From Thermanaeromonas sp. C210 (GTDB taxonomy: Bacteria; Bacillota; DSM-521; Neomoorellales; Neomoorellaceae): a stretch of 64,000 nucleotides of DNA. Location: contig NZ_BLWF01000001.1 of assembly GCF_013167955.1 (NCBI RefSeq), positions 62,001 through 126,000 on the forward strand, in the 5' to 3' direction. The notes under the pieces were generated by a model. The model did not search any database. It was not told where the DNA came from and was given only the letters and a program-made list of their open reading frames with translations. The position numbers and the translations under genes are program-made. Below, piece after piece: positions 51,893 through 60,921 of the stretch. The stretch's first letter is position 1, and the number at the start of each line of letters is the position of its first letter.

Positions 51893-52873
51893 TTGCAGAC
51901 CAATCTCAAGGGTAAGCACCTTATCACCCTGCAGGAGTGGACCAAGGAGGAAATCGAGACCCTGCTGGACCTGTCCTTTGAGCTGAAGCGCCGGAAGATG
52001 CTGCGGGAAAAGCATCACCTGCTGGAAGACCGTACCTTCTACATGCTCTTTTTTGAGGAATCCACCCGCACCCGCAATGCCTTCGAAACCGGCATGACCC
52101 AGCTCGGGGGACACGCCATTTACCTGACCCCCAAGATGACCCAGATCGACCACGGCGAAACGGCCAAGGACACGGTCGAGGTGCTGGGCCGCTTCGGGGA
52201 CGGAATAGGGGTGCGCAACTGCGCTTACAAGAAGGGCAACGCCTACATGCGGGAACTGGCCAAGTGGGCCAAGATCCCGGTAATCAACATGCAGTGCGAC
52301 CTGTACCATCCCACCCAGGCCCTTGCGGACCTCATGACCATCCGCGAAAAGTTCGGCCATAACCTCCGGGGCCTCAAGTTCGTCATTTCCTGGACCTACG
52401 CGCCCAAGTACATCCGGCCCTTGTCCATGCCCCAGTCCTTAATCCTCCTCATGCCCCGCTTCGGCATGGACGTTACCCTGGCCCACCCGCCCGAGTTCCA
52501 CCTCCTGCCGGAGATCGTGGAACAGGCCAAGAAGAACGCGGAGGAAGCCGGGGTCAAGTTCGAGATCGTCCACGATATGGACGAGGCGTGCAAGGACGCC
52601 CATGTGGTGTACGCCAAGAGCTGGGGTCCCATCGCCTACACCGGCAGCGACACCGAGGGAGCGGAGCTCATCGAGAAATATAAGGACTGGGTGTGCAACG
52701 GCCGCCGCATGGGCCTGGCCAAGCCCGAAGCCATCTACATGCACTGCATGCCGGCCGACCGCGGCATAGAGGTTACGGAAGACGTCATCGACGGGCCGCA
52801 GTCGGTGATCTACGACGAGGCCGAAAACCGGCTCCACACCATCAAGGCTATCCTGGCGGCCACCATGCGCTAG
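51893..52873 (+). CDS. YgeW-like carbamoyltransferase
   Basis: A 326-aa aspartate/ornithine-type carbamoyltransferase. The carbamoyl-phosphate motifs are FFEESTRTR and DLYHPTQALADL. The stretch GNAYMREL, SMPQSLILLMPRFGMDVTLA and HCMPAD closely follow YgeW of the E. coli purine/urate cluster. YgeW-type enzymes would break or form a carbamoyl compound, yielding carbamoyl phosphate and ultimately ATP. TTG 51893 follows GGAGGGAG by 5 nt. It is shorter than YgeW (~396 aa). Confidence 0.85.
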   Translation: MQTNLKGKHLITLQEWTKEEIETLLDLSFELKRRKMLREKHHLLEDRTFYMLFFEESTRTRNAFETGMTQLGGHAIYLTPKMTQIDHGETAKDTVEVLGRFGDGIGVRNCAYKKGNAYMRELAKWAKIPVINMQCDLYHPTQALADLMTIREKFGHNLRGLKFVISWTYAPKYIRPLSMPQSLILLMPRFGMDVTLAHPPEFHLLPEIVEQAKKNAEEAGVKFEIVHDMDEACKDAHVVYAKSWGPIAYTGSDTEGAELIEKYKDWVCNGRRMGLAKPEAIYMHCMPADRGIEVTEDVIDGPQSVIYDEAENRLHTIKAILAATMR

Positions 52874-53064
52874 GCGCAAGGCCTGCCTGACTTCAATGCC
52901 GCCGGCCGGGAAGCGGTACGGCGGCAAGGGAGCGGCCTTAACCCGGCGTCCGGGGACGGGCCGTCCAATACCAAAGCCCCCTCCCTGCTCCCGGCGGGGA
53001 TAAAGGCCAGGCCGGGCCCGGCCGGGAGCAGTAAATTTTTTACCGGAAGGGAAGAGGAGCGGAG

Positions 53065-54294
53065 ATGGACCTTCTGCTGCGGCGGGCCAGGTTTATGGAC
53101 GGGTCCCTGCAGGACATCGCAATACGGGACGGGAGAATCAGGGACATGGGACCGGATCTCCCCGGCCCGGCGCGGGAGATCGTTGACGTAAAGGGCAGGC
53201 TGGTGATCCCGGCCTTTGTGGACGCCCACACCCATCTCGAGAAGGCCCTGGTGGGGGTGGCCGGGGGAGCGGCCTCCTTGGAAGAGGCCATCCTGGCCTT
53301 TGCCCGCCTCTACAATACCCTGACCAGGGAGGACGTCCAGGCCAGGGCCGGGAAGGTGCTGGAAATGGCCATCGGCCACGGCACCGGCACCCTGCGGAGC
53401 CACGTTACGGTGGTCCCCGAGATCGGCCTGGTGGCTCTGGAGGCCCTCCTGGAGCTCAAGGAGAAGTACTCCCCCTTCATCGACCTGCAGCTGGTGGCCA
53501 TGCCGGCCGGGGTGGATTACGACCTGGACGATGCCACCCTTAAACTTTTAGAGGAGGCGGCCCGCCTCGGCGTGGACGCCCTGGGCGGCGCGCCCCATCT
53601 CTCCCGGGACCCCTTTGATAGCATAGACAAGACCTTTGACCTGGCCGAGAAGTACGGCCTACCCGTAGATTTCCATGTGGACGAGCACGACGAGCCAGAC
53701 GTGCGGACCCTGGAGTATCTGGCGGAGAAGACCCGGGAGCGGGGATGGGCCGGGCGGGTGGTGGCTGGCCACTGCTGCGCCCTGGCGGCGGTGCCCGATG
53801 ATGTGGCCGCCCGGGTCATAGAAAAGGTGAGGGAAGCGCGAATCAGCATCATAACCCTGCCCTCGTGCAACCTCTACCTCATGGGGAGGAAGGACAGGCA
53901 GCCGGTGCGCCGGGGGGTCACCCGGGTGAGGGAGCTCCTGGAGGCCGGGGTCAACGTGGCCTACGCCTCCGACAACATCCGCGACCCCTTCCGGCCCTTC
54001 GGCAATGCCGACATGCTGGAGGAGGCCCTCATTACGGCCCAGGTCCTCCAGATGGGACTGCCCCGTGAACTGGAAACGGTCCTCAAAATGGGGACCTACA
54101 ACGCCGCGGCTGCCACGGGCCTGGGGGAGGACTACGGCCTGCGGCCAGGAGCCCGGGCCGACCTGGTGGTGCTGGAGGCGGAGAGCCCGGCCGAAGCCGT
54201 TATTACCCAGGCGGCGAAGGCCTACGTCTTTAAGGGAGGCCGCCTGGTGGCCCGCGGCCGCAAGGATACGGAACTGTATTTTAAGGTAGAATAA
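53065..54294 (+). CDS. Cytosine-deaminase-like amidohydrolase
   Basis: A 409-aa metal-dependent hydrolase of the CodA/AtzC branch. Metal ligands: HTHLEKAL, DFHVDEHDEP, GHCCAL and ASDNIRDPF. These enzymes deaminate or ring-open pyrimidines, triazines or related rings. It follows the YgeW-like gene and precedes the YgeY-like gene, occupying the place held by the hydantoinase in E. coli. Confidence 0.88.
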   Translation: MDLLLRRARFMDGSLQDIAIRDGRIRDMGPDLPGPAREIVDVKGRLVIPAFVDAHTHLEKALVGVAGGAASLEEAILAFARLYNTLTREDVQARAGKVLEMAIGHGTGTLRSHVTVVPEIGLVALEALLELKEKYSPFIDLQLVAMPAGVDYDLDDATLKLLEEAARLGVDALGGAPHLSRDPFDSIDKTFDLAEKYGLPVDFHVDEHDEPDVRTLEYLAEKTRERGWAGRVVAGHCCALAAVPDDVAARVIEKVREARISIITLPSCNLYLMGRKDRQPVRRGVTRVRELLEAGVNVAYASDNIRDPFRPFGNADMLEEALITAQVLQMGLPRELETVLKMGTYNAAAATGLGEDYGLRPGARADLVVLEAESPAEAVITQAAKAYVFKGGRLVARGRKDTELYFKVE

Positions 54295-54296
54295 TC

Positions 54297-54322
54297 CTTC
54301 CCTGTGTATACAAGGGGGAAGG
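54297..54322. promoter_or_regulatory. Inverted repeat with TGTATACA core before the YgeY-like gene
   Basis: CCTTCCC and GGGGAAGG flank a perfect palindrome TGTATACA (54305-54312). GTATAC-centred palindromes are typical of GntR-type operators. It may be a second site for the local regulator or a weak hairpin. Confidence 0.4.
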
Positions 54323-54394
54323 CAGGAGATCCTTGAGGTTCGTCGAATAATATGCTTAAAATCGTCAGTATCCTTAAAACAGTGGTGAGAACCA

Positions 54395-55588
54395 ATGTCA
54401 CTAGAGACTTTGCAGAAGTTTGTTGACGGCCTGCAGGACGAGATGGTAACCTTCCTGCGCGAGTTTATCGCCATTCCCAGCCTTTCAGGCCGGGAGAAGG
54501 AGGCGGCCGACTTCCTGCTGGCGGGGATGAACAAGCTGGGGTTTGATGAGGTATGGCGGGATTCCACCGGCAGCGTGGCCGGCCGTCTGGGTAGAGGTAA
54601 GACGATCATCCTCTATGATGCCCACATGGACACTGTGGAGGCCGGGGACCCCGCCGAATGGGGCTTTGACCCCTTTAAGGGTAAATACGAAAACGGCGTG
54701 GTCTATGGCCGCGGGGCCAGTGACGATAAAGGCTGCCTGACCTGCATGGCCTTTGCCGGGAAGGTCATCAAGGAACTGGATCTGCTGGGCGACTTTACCC
54801 TGTACGTGGTGGGGGTGGTAGGAGAAGAGATAGGCGAGGGGTTGGCCATTCGGAATTTCCTGGAGGAAACCGGCATCCGCCCCCACTACGTGGTCATCGG
54901 TGAGGCCAGCGACCTGCGCTTGTGCCGGGGTCACCGGGGCCGGGCCCTCCTCCAGGTGAGGGTGCCGGGCCGGGAGGGCCATGCCAGCGTCCCCGAGCGG
55001 GCGGACAATGCCCTCTCTAAAGCCGCGGCCATCGTGCGGGAAGTGGAGCGCCTCCCGGAGAAGTTTGCCGCGGACCCCTTCCTGGGCAGGGGCAGCATAG
55101 CGGCCACCAAGGTGGAGTGCAAGACGCCCTCCCTCAACACCATCCCGGGAGAGTGTATCCTCTATCTCGACCGCCGGCTCACGGTGGGCGAGACGCGGGA
55201 GCTGTGCCTGGAGCAGGTAAGGGAGATCGCGGCGCCCTTCGGAGCCGAGGTGGAGATTATGCGATGCGAGGAGCCGGGCTACATGGGGAGGCCCATAGGC
55301 GGCGAGGAGTTCTTCCCCGCCTGGAGCCTGCCGGAGGACCATCCCCTGATACAGGTGGCTGCCGAGACCTTCCGGCGCGTCCTGGGGCGCGAGCCCGTCA
55401 TCGGCCGCTGGGATTTCAGCACCGACGGCACTTATACCGCGGGCATGGCCGGGATCCCCACCCTAGGGTTCGGACCGGGCTCGGAGGAACATCCCCATAC
55501 CCTTAGAGATCAGATCTCCGTACCACAGCTCTTGGACGCCCTGAAGGTATACGCCTACCTGCCCCGCATGCTGGCCGGGGGGCGTTAG
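54395..55588 (+). CDS. YgeY-like M20 family metallohydrolase
   Basis: A 397-aa zinc hydrolase: LYDAHMDTVEAGD, GRGASDDKGC, VGEEIGEGL, and a C-terminal GPGSEEHPHT with the last histidine ligand. FSTDGTYTAGMAGIPTLGFG closely matches YgeY, an M20 enzyme in selenium-linked purine/urate clusters. It probably cleaves an amide such as a ureido or carbamoyl acid. Confidence 0.85.
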   Translation: MSLETLQKFVDGLQDEMVTFLREFIAIPSLSGREKEAADFLLAGMNKLGFDEVWRDSTGSVAGRLGRGKTIILYDAHMDTVEAGDPAEWGFDPFKGKYENGVVYGRGASDDKGCLTCMAFAGKVIKELDLLGDFTLYVVGVVGEEIGEGLAIRNFLEETGIRPHYVVIGEASDLRLCRGHRGRALLQVRVPGREGHASVPERADNALSKAAAIVREVERLPEKFAADPFLGRGSIAATKVECKTPSLNTIPGECILYLDRRLTVGETRELCLEQVREIAAPFGAEVEIMRCEEPGYMGRPIGGEEFFPAWSLPEDHPLIQVAAETFRRVLGREPVIGRWDFSTDGTYTAGMAGIPTLGFGPGSEEHPHTLRDQISVPQLLDALKVYAYLPRMLAGGR

Positions 55589-55605
55589 AGGAAGGAGGCC
55601 TCGCC

Positions 55606-56235
55606 GTGGCGGTGAAACTCCTGGGCCTTTCGGGCAGCCCCCGCAGGGGCGCGACGGAGTACGTGCTGCAAGAAGCCCTTAAGGCGGCCACATCTGCCTT
55701 CCCCCAAATCGAGACGGAGCTCATGGTCCTGCGCGGCCGCAAGGTGGCGCCGTGCAACGGGTGCGGCTACTGTAAGAAGAACAAGACGCGCTGCTGTATG
55801 CAAGACGACATGCAGGAGCTCTTCGACCGGTTCGTGGCCGCCGATGCCTACCTGGTGGCTTCCCCGGTCTACGTAATGGGGCCCACGCCCCAGCTGGCGG
55901 CCTTCTTCAGCCGCCTGCGGCCGGTACACCATGTTTTTCCCGAGGCTCTGCGCAACAAGGTGGGCGGGGCCATAGCCGTGGGAGGCACCCGGAATGGCGG
56001 CCAGGAAGTGACCGTTAACCTGATAATCAATTATCTCCTGACCCGCGGCCTGGTGGTGGTGGGCGGGGAGATCGGCGGATATGCCGGCGGCAAGGTATGG
56101 TCCCGGGATCTGGGAGCCGAGGGAGCCGGTGAGGATGACATCGGTATGGACACGGTGAAGGGGCTGGCCCGCAAGGTGGCCGAGGTGGCCGTCATTATGC
56201 ACGAGGGGCGGAAGGCCCTAAAGAGCGCCCCTTAG
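55606..56235 (+). CDS. Iron-sulfur flavoprotein (flavodoxin-like NADPH-dependent FMN reductase family)
   Basis: A 209-aa flavodoxin-fold protein: [20 protein letters not shown] binds FMN, and CNGCGYCKKNKTRCC gives a compact C-x2-C-x2-C-x6-C motif of Isf-type [4Fe-4S] flavoproteins. It would carry electrons from ferredoxin to a partner reductase. GTG 55606 is 7 nt after AAGGAGG. It is followed by MITE copy B3 and the PreA-like gene, another electron-transfer enzyme. Confidence 0.82.
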   Translation: MAVKLLGLSGSPRRGATEYVLQEALKAATSAFPQIETELMVLRGRKVAPCNGCGYCKKNKTRCCMQDDMQELFDRFVAADAYLVASPVYVMGPTPQLAAFFSRLRPVHHVFPEALRNKVGGAIAVGGTRNGGQEVTVNLIINYLLTRGLVVVGGEIGGYAGGKVWSRDLGAEGAGEDDIGMDTVKGLARKVAEVAVIMHEGRKALKSAP

Positions 56236-56368
56236 GGGAAGAATACCGTGAATATTTCGGGTCCGGGGTGAGGGGGTTACGGCCTGCGCGCGAAGGGCCG
56301 GGCCGGCCCCCCCACCGCGGCAGGTTATAAACGCCGCTAGTTTACGGCAGGGATCACGGCTGAGGAAC

Positions 56369-56631
56369 CTGAGCTATCCCCGCTTTTCGCCGGGGTGGCC
56401 TGCTTAGGCTTCAAGGGAGCGATTAAACCGGAGCGGTAGCCAAACTTAACGAAGCCGAAAGCGGAGGCGGACCCGAGGCCTTAAGAGGCCTGCGGCCGGC
56501 AACTGAGCTGTGTGTCGAATTTGCCTGGGAAGTCCGCTTTAAACCTTGAGGCTGAGTAAGTTAGGGCCCGCGACGGTTTTTGGAGCGAGCTGAAGCCAAG
56601 CAGGCCGGAGTCAAAAGCGGGGTGCGCCAGG
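56369..56631 (+). mobile_element. Non-coding MITE-like element, subfamily B, copy B3
   Basis: A 263-bp subfamily B copy: left end CTGAGCTATCCCCGCTTTT, right end AAAAGCGGGGTGCGCCAGG. Identical 8-bp flanks TGAGGAAC (56361-56368 and 56632-56639). It splits an operon between the iron-sulfur flavoprotein and the PreA-like gene, ending 22 bp before the latter. Confidence 0.9.
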
Positions 56632-56653
56632 TGAGGAACAGGAGGATACAGGC

Positions 56654-57754
56654 ATGGCTGACTTGACGGTGAATTTCCTGGGGAAGAAACTGCGCAATCC
56701 CTTCGTCCTGGGGGCCGGGCCGCTGACCTACAGCGGGGAAGCCCTGGTGGCGGCCTGGGAGACCGGATTGGGGGCGGTGGTAACCAAGACCCTGCGCCGG
56801 GAACCGGCCGACAATCCCTACCCCCACATGGTAGACATAGGCCGCGGTACCCTCATCAACGCCGAGAAATGGGCGGACCTGACCGCGGAGCAGTGGATTG
56901 AAAAGGAGATCCCCCTGGCCAAAAAGCACGGGGTGGTGGTCATCGCCTCCGTGGGGCATACGCCGGAAGAAGCCGAAGAGCTGGTCCGGCCGGTGGAGGA
57001 GGCGGGAGCCGATTTCATCGAACTCGTGTCCTATGAAGAGTCTACCATGATCCCCATGGTGGAGAAGACCAAAGAGCGGGTGAAGATCCCGGTCATCGCC
57101 AAGCTTTCCCCCAACTGGCCGGGTCTACCCCGGGTGGCCGCCCGTTGCCTGGAGGCCGGGGCCGACGCCATTACGGCCGTGGACTCCTACGGGCCGGTCC
57201 TGCGCCTGGACGTGCGGACGGCCAGGCCCCTGCTCGGAGGTCCCTACGGCTTCGGCTGGCTGAGCGGAGGGGGCCTCAAGCCCATCGCCCTGCGGGCGGT
57301 GGCCGAAATCTGCCTGGCCAACCCGGGCGTCAAGGTGATAGGCCTCGGTGGCGTGAGCAGCGGGGAGGACGCCCTGGAGATGCTCCTGGCCGGTGCCGGC
57401 CTGGTGGGGATCTGTTCGGTGGCCATCAGCCGGGGCCTAAAGGTAGTGGAGACTTTGACCCGGGAACTATCTTCCCTTCTGGACGAGCTTAATTACTCCT
57501 CGGTGGAGGAGGCCTCCGGCCGCAGCCTGCCCTATCTCCTCCCCCAGGAGCAGAAGGAGAAGCTCCGGTTCCGGTACGATCCGGAGAAGTGCACCGACTG
57601 CCGGCTGTGCGTAACCCGCTGCCCTTACGGCGCCCGGCGGCTGGAGATCAAGAAGATGGAGCTGGACGAGGAGAAGTGCAGAAACTGCGGCTACTGCGTT
57701 TCGGTCTGCCGGCCCGGCGCCCTGACTTCGGACCGTCTGCGCGGCTGGGCTTAG
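56654..57754 (+). CDS. PreA-like dihydroorotate-dehydrogenase-family protein with 2[4Fe-4S] ferredoxin domain
   Basis: A 366-aa flavoenzyme: a TIM barrel like PyrD/PreA (LGAGPLTYSGEALVAAWETG; GLGGVSSGEDALEMLLAGAG) and a C-terminal bacterial ferredoxin domain with CTDCRLCVTRCPYGA and CRNCGYCVSVCRPGA. PreA is the subunit of dihydropyrimidine dehydrogenase that reduces or oxidises pyrimidine rings. Here it probably reduces a heterocyclic ring with ferredoxin or the iron-sulfur flavoprotein. AGGAGG precedes the ATG. Confidence 0.9.
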   Translation: MADLTVNFLGKKLRNPFVLGAGPLTYSGEALVAAWETGLGAVVTKTLRREPADNPYPHMVDIGRGTLINAEKWADLTAEQWIEKEIPLAKKHGVVVIASVGHTPEEAEELVRPVEEAGADFIELVSYEESTMIPMVEKTKERVKIPVIAKLSPNWPGLPRVAARCLEAGADAITAVDSYGPVLRLDVRTARPLLGGPYGFGWLSGGGLKPIALRAVAEICLANPGVKVIGLGGVSSGEDALEMLLAGAGLVGICSVAISRGLKVVETLTRELSSLLDELNYSSVEEASGRSLPYLLPQEQKEKLRFRYDPEKCTDCRLCVTRCPYGARRLEIKKMELDEEKCRNCGYCVSVCRPGALTSDRLRGWA

Positions 57755-57825
57755 GGGCGCCGGCCGGAACCCTGGCGGGGAGAATGAACTTGCACTACCC
57801 GACTTGAAGAGGGGAGACCAAAGCC

Positions 57826-59343
57826 ATGGCATGTCTCTTGGAAATGCGGGATATTGTGAAAGATTTCGGGACCCTGCGGGCCAACGACCACGTGAACCTG
57901 CAAATAGAGGAAGGGGAGATACATGCCCTCCTGGGAGAAAACGGCGCCGGAAAATCCACCCTCATGAACATCCTTTACGGCCTGTACCACCCCACCTCCG
58001 GCACCATCCTCTTCCGGGGAAAACCCGTTAAATTGAACTCGCCCCAGGATGCCATAAATCTGGGGATAGGTATGGTCCACCAGCACTTCATGCTGGTGCC
58101 GGCCCTGACGGTGGTAGAAAACATCATCCTGGGCATGCCGCGGCGGTGGGGGCTCGTGGACCTCAAGACTGCGGCCCAGGAAATCCAGGAGGTTTCCCGC
58201 AGTTACGGCTACGAGATCGATCCCTTTGCCAAGGTGTGGCAGCTGTCGGTGGGCGAGCAGCAGAGGGTGGAGATCATTAAAGCCCTCTACCGGGGGGCCC
58301 GGCTGCTCATCCTGGATGAGCCCACGGCCGTCCTCACCCCCCAGGAGGTGCGGGAGCTGTTCCGGGTCATTCGGCGCCTGGCGGAAGATAAGTACACTGT
58401 CATCTTTATTTCCCACAAGCTCAACGAGGTCATGGAGCTATGCACCCGGGTGACGGTCCTCCGCAGCGGTAAAGTGGTGGGCACGGTGAACACCTGCGAT
58501 ACCACCAAGGAAGAACTGGCCCGCATGATGGTGGGAAGGGAGGTTTTCTTCAAGCTGGACAAGGAGCCTCCCCGCCTGGGGGATGTCGTGCTGGAACTGG
58601 ATAAAGTAGAAGCTCTGAACGAGAAAGGGCTTAAGGCCCTGAAGAACCTCAGCCTGCAGGTGCGGGCGGGAGAAATCCTGGGCATAGCCGGGGTGGACGG
58701 CAACGGGCAGAGCGAACTGGCCCAGGTGATCACCGGCATGCGTAAGCCGGTGGCCGGACGCATACGCCTTAAGGGCCGCGACGTCACGGGCATGGGGCCG
58801 CGCTTTATCTACGAGCAAAAGGTGGCCCACATTCCCGAAGACCGGCAGGCAGAGGGCCTGGTGATGGATATGACCATCAAAGAAAACCTGATCCTCCGCC
58901 AGTACTACCGGCCTCCCTTTGCCAAGGGCCTGTTCCTGAAGTGGCCGGCCATCAAGGAGAACGCGGCCCAGCTGATGAAGGAGTACGACGTCCGCGCCCC
59001 CCACGAAGAATTCCTGGTCAAGACCCTGTCCGGGGGGAACCAGCAGAAGGTGGTGCTGGCCCGGGAAGTCTCCCCCCAGCCGGATCTTATCGTCGCCATG
59101 CATCCCACCCGGGGCCTGGACGTGGGGGCCACCGAATATGTTCACCGGCGCCTCCTGGCCGAGCGCGACCGGGGAGCGGCCGTGGTTTTGATTTCCACCG
59201 AGCTGGATGAGATCTTCAACTTGAGCGACAGGATTGCGGTGATCTACGAAGGCGAGATTATGGGCATCGTGCCGGCGGATAAGGCCGACCGGGAAGAACT
59301 GGGCCTCATGATGGCCGGCTCCAAGCGCCTTAAGGCCTCCTGA
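57826..59343 (+). CDS. ABC transporter ATPase, nucleoside/purine type (second importer)
   Basis: A 505-aa double ABC protein, similar to that at 45679: Walker A GENGAGKSTLMNILYG, LSVGEQQRVEIIKALY, degenerate second P-loop AGVDGNGQSEL, and LSGGNQQKVVLAREV. It is followed by an amidohydrolase and two permeases. No second BMP gene is in the window. Confidence 0.95.
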   Translation: MACLLEMRDIVKDFGTLRANDHVNLQIEEGEIHALLGENGAGKSTLMNILYGLYHPTSGTILFRGKPVKLNSPQDAINLGIGMVHQHFMLVPALTVVENIILGMPRRWGLVDLKTAAQEIQEVSRSYGYEIDPFAKVWQLSVGEQQRVEIIKALYRGARLLILDEPTAVLTPQEVRELFRVIRRLAEDKYTVIFISHKLNEVMELCTRVTVLRSGKVVGTVNTCDTTKEELARMMVGREVFFKLDKEPPRLGDVVLELDKVEALNEKGLKALKNLSLQVRAGEILGIAGVDGNGQSELAQVITGMRKPVAGRIRLKGRDVTGMGPRFIYEQKVAHIPEDRQAEGLVMDMTIKENLILRQYYRPPFAKGLFLKWPAIKENAAQLMKEYDVRAPHEEFLVKTLSGGNQQKVVLAREVSPQPDLIVAMHPTRGLDVGATEYVHRRLLAERDRGAAVVLISTELDEIFNLSDRIAVIYEGEIMGIVPADKADREELGLMMAGSKRLKAS

Positions 59344-59479
59344 CGCTTCTTACGGGCGGCGGCACCTGCAGGGGGCGGGAGGCCGGGAGTTCTCAGAAGA
59401 AGGGCGAAGCCCATCCGGTCCTCGATATGCATGGGATACCCCGGGAGGGGGATGGACCGGGAAGAAGGAGGTTTGCGGT

Positions 59480-60877
59480 GTGCTGGATCATTTGCTCCTC
59501 AACGCCACGGTGGTGACGGTTAACCCGCGGCGGGAGATCATAGAGGGCGGCGCGGTGGGTGTGGAAGGCGACAGGATTGCAGCGGTGGGGCCGGCCGAGG
59601 AAGTCCTCCGCCGGTTCGGCACGGCCAGGCAGGTATGGGACCTGGCGGGCAGGGCGGTGTTTCCCGGACTCATCAACACCCATAATCACCTTTTCCAAAC
59701 CCTCATCAAAGGGTTGGGAGACGACCGGGTCCTTTCCGACTGGCTGAAATACGTTACCTTTCCTACGGCGGCCTATCTGGAACCCGAAGATACCTACTAC
59801 GGTGCCCTGTTGGGATGCCTGGACGGTCTCCATAGCGGGACCACTACCATGGTGGATTATATGTACCCCCACCCGCGGCCGGGCTTAAGCGACGGCATCC
59901 TCGAGGCCTTCCGCACCCTGGGGGTGCGGGCCGTCTTCGGCCGGGGTTACATGAATACGGGGGAAAAGTACGGCGTGCCCCGGGCCATTATGCAGGATAA
60001 GGACGAGGTGGAAAGGGATTTCCGCCGCCTCTACAACGAGTACCACGGCGACATGATCAAGATATGGCTGGCCCCGGCCGCTCCCTGGTCCAGCGACCGG
60101 GAAACCCTCCTGGCGGTACGGGACCTGGCCCGGGAATTCCAAACCGGCGTGGCGGTTCATATTTCGGAGACGCCCTTCGACCGCTGGGCTACCGAAGACC
60201 TCCACGGGGTTCCCGACGTGGATCTCATGGTGGAGCTGGGGCTAATGGGCCCCAACCTCCTCATGGTCCACTGCGTCCACCTGACGCCGCGGGACATCCG
60301 CACCATCCGGTATTTCGATGCCCGGGTTTCCTACAATCCTACCAGCAATATGTATCTCTGTTCCGGCGTGGCCCCCATACCCCGGCTGGTAGAGGCTGGG
60401 GTTACGGTGGGCCTGGCGACCGACGGCGCCGGGAGCAATAACAGCAACGACATGCTGGAGACCCTGAAGCTCGCCGCCCTGCTGCAGAAGGTCCATCACC
60501 TCGATCCCACGGTGATTACGGCCGAGAAGGTACTGGAACTGGCCACCATAGATGCGGCCAGGGCCATCGGCCTGGAAGGAGAGATCGGCTCCCTAGAGCC
60601 GGGCAAGAAGGCGGATCTCTTTGTGTTCAACCCCTTTAAGGGGGCCAAGGCCGTCCCCATGCACCACCCCGTCTCCACCCTGGTCTATTCCTCCTCCCAG
60701 GCCAACGTGGAAATGGTGATGGTGAACGGCAGGGTGGTGCTGGCGGACGGTAAGGTACAGACGGTGAACGAGGAAAGGGTTTTGCCCGAGGCCCACCGGG
60801 CGGCAGTAAGACTGGCCGAGCGGGCGGGAACCGGGCGGTTCTTGGCCGAACGCGGGTGGCGTTCCCTGGCCTTCTAA
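59480..60877 (+). CDS. SsnA/Atz-Trz-like amidohydrolase (deaminase)
   Basis: A 465-aa metal-dependent deaminase/chlorohydrolase: NTHNHLFQTLIKGLGDDRVL, AVHISETPFDRW, VHCVHLTPRD and LATDGAGSNNSNDMLETLK. Related enzymes include SsnA, 8-oxoguanine deaminase and AtzB. In purine clusters SsnA removes an amino group from a purine. The gene is inserted between the ATPase and permease genes of the second importer. GTG 59480 follows AAGGAGG. Confidence 0.87.
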   Translation: MLDHLLLNATVVTVNPRREIIEGGAVGVEGDRIAAVGPAEEVLRRFGTARQVWDLAGRAVFPGLINTHNHLFQTLIKGLGDDRVLSDWLKYVTFPTAAYLEPEDTYYGALLGCLDGLHSGTTTMVDYMYPHPRPGLSDGILEAFRTLGVRAVFGRGYMNTGEKYGVPRAIMQDKDEVERDFRRLYNEYHGDMIKIWLAPAAPWSSDRETLLAVRDLAREFQTGVAVHISETPFDRWATEDLHGVPDVDLMVELGLMGPNLLMVHCVHLTPRDIRTIRYFDARVSYNPTSNMYLCSGVAPIPRLVEAGVTVGLATDGAGSNNSNDMLETLKLAALLQKVHHLDPTVITAEKVLELATIDAARAIGLEGEIGSLEPGKKADLFVFNPFKGAKAVPMHHPVSTLVYSSSQANVEMVMVNGRVVLADGKVQTVNEERVLPEAHRAAVRLAERAGTGRFLAERGWRSLAF

Positions 60878-60921
60878 TGCATGCTGGCACTTATTCGCCT
60901 TAAGGAGTTGAGGAAGAAGTC

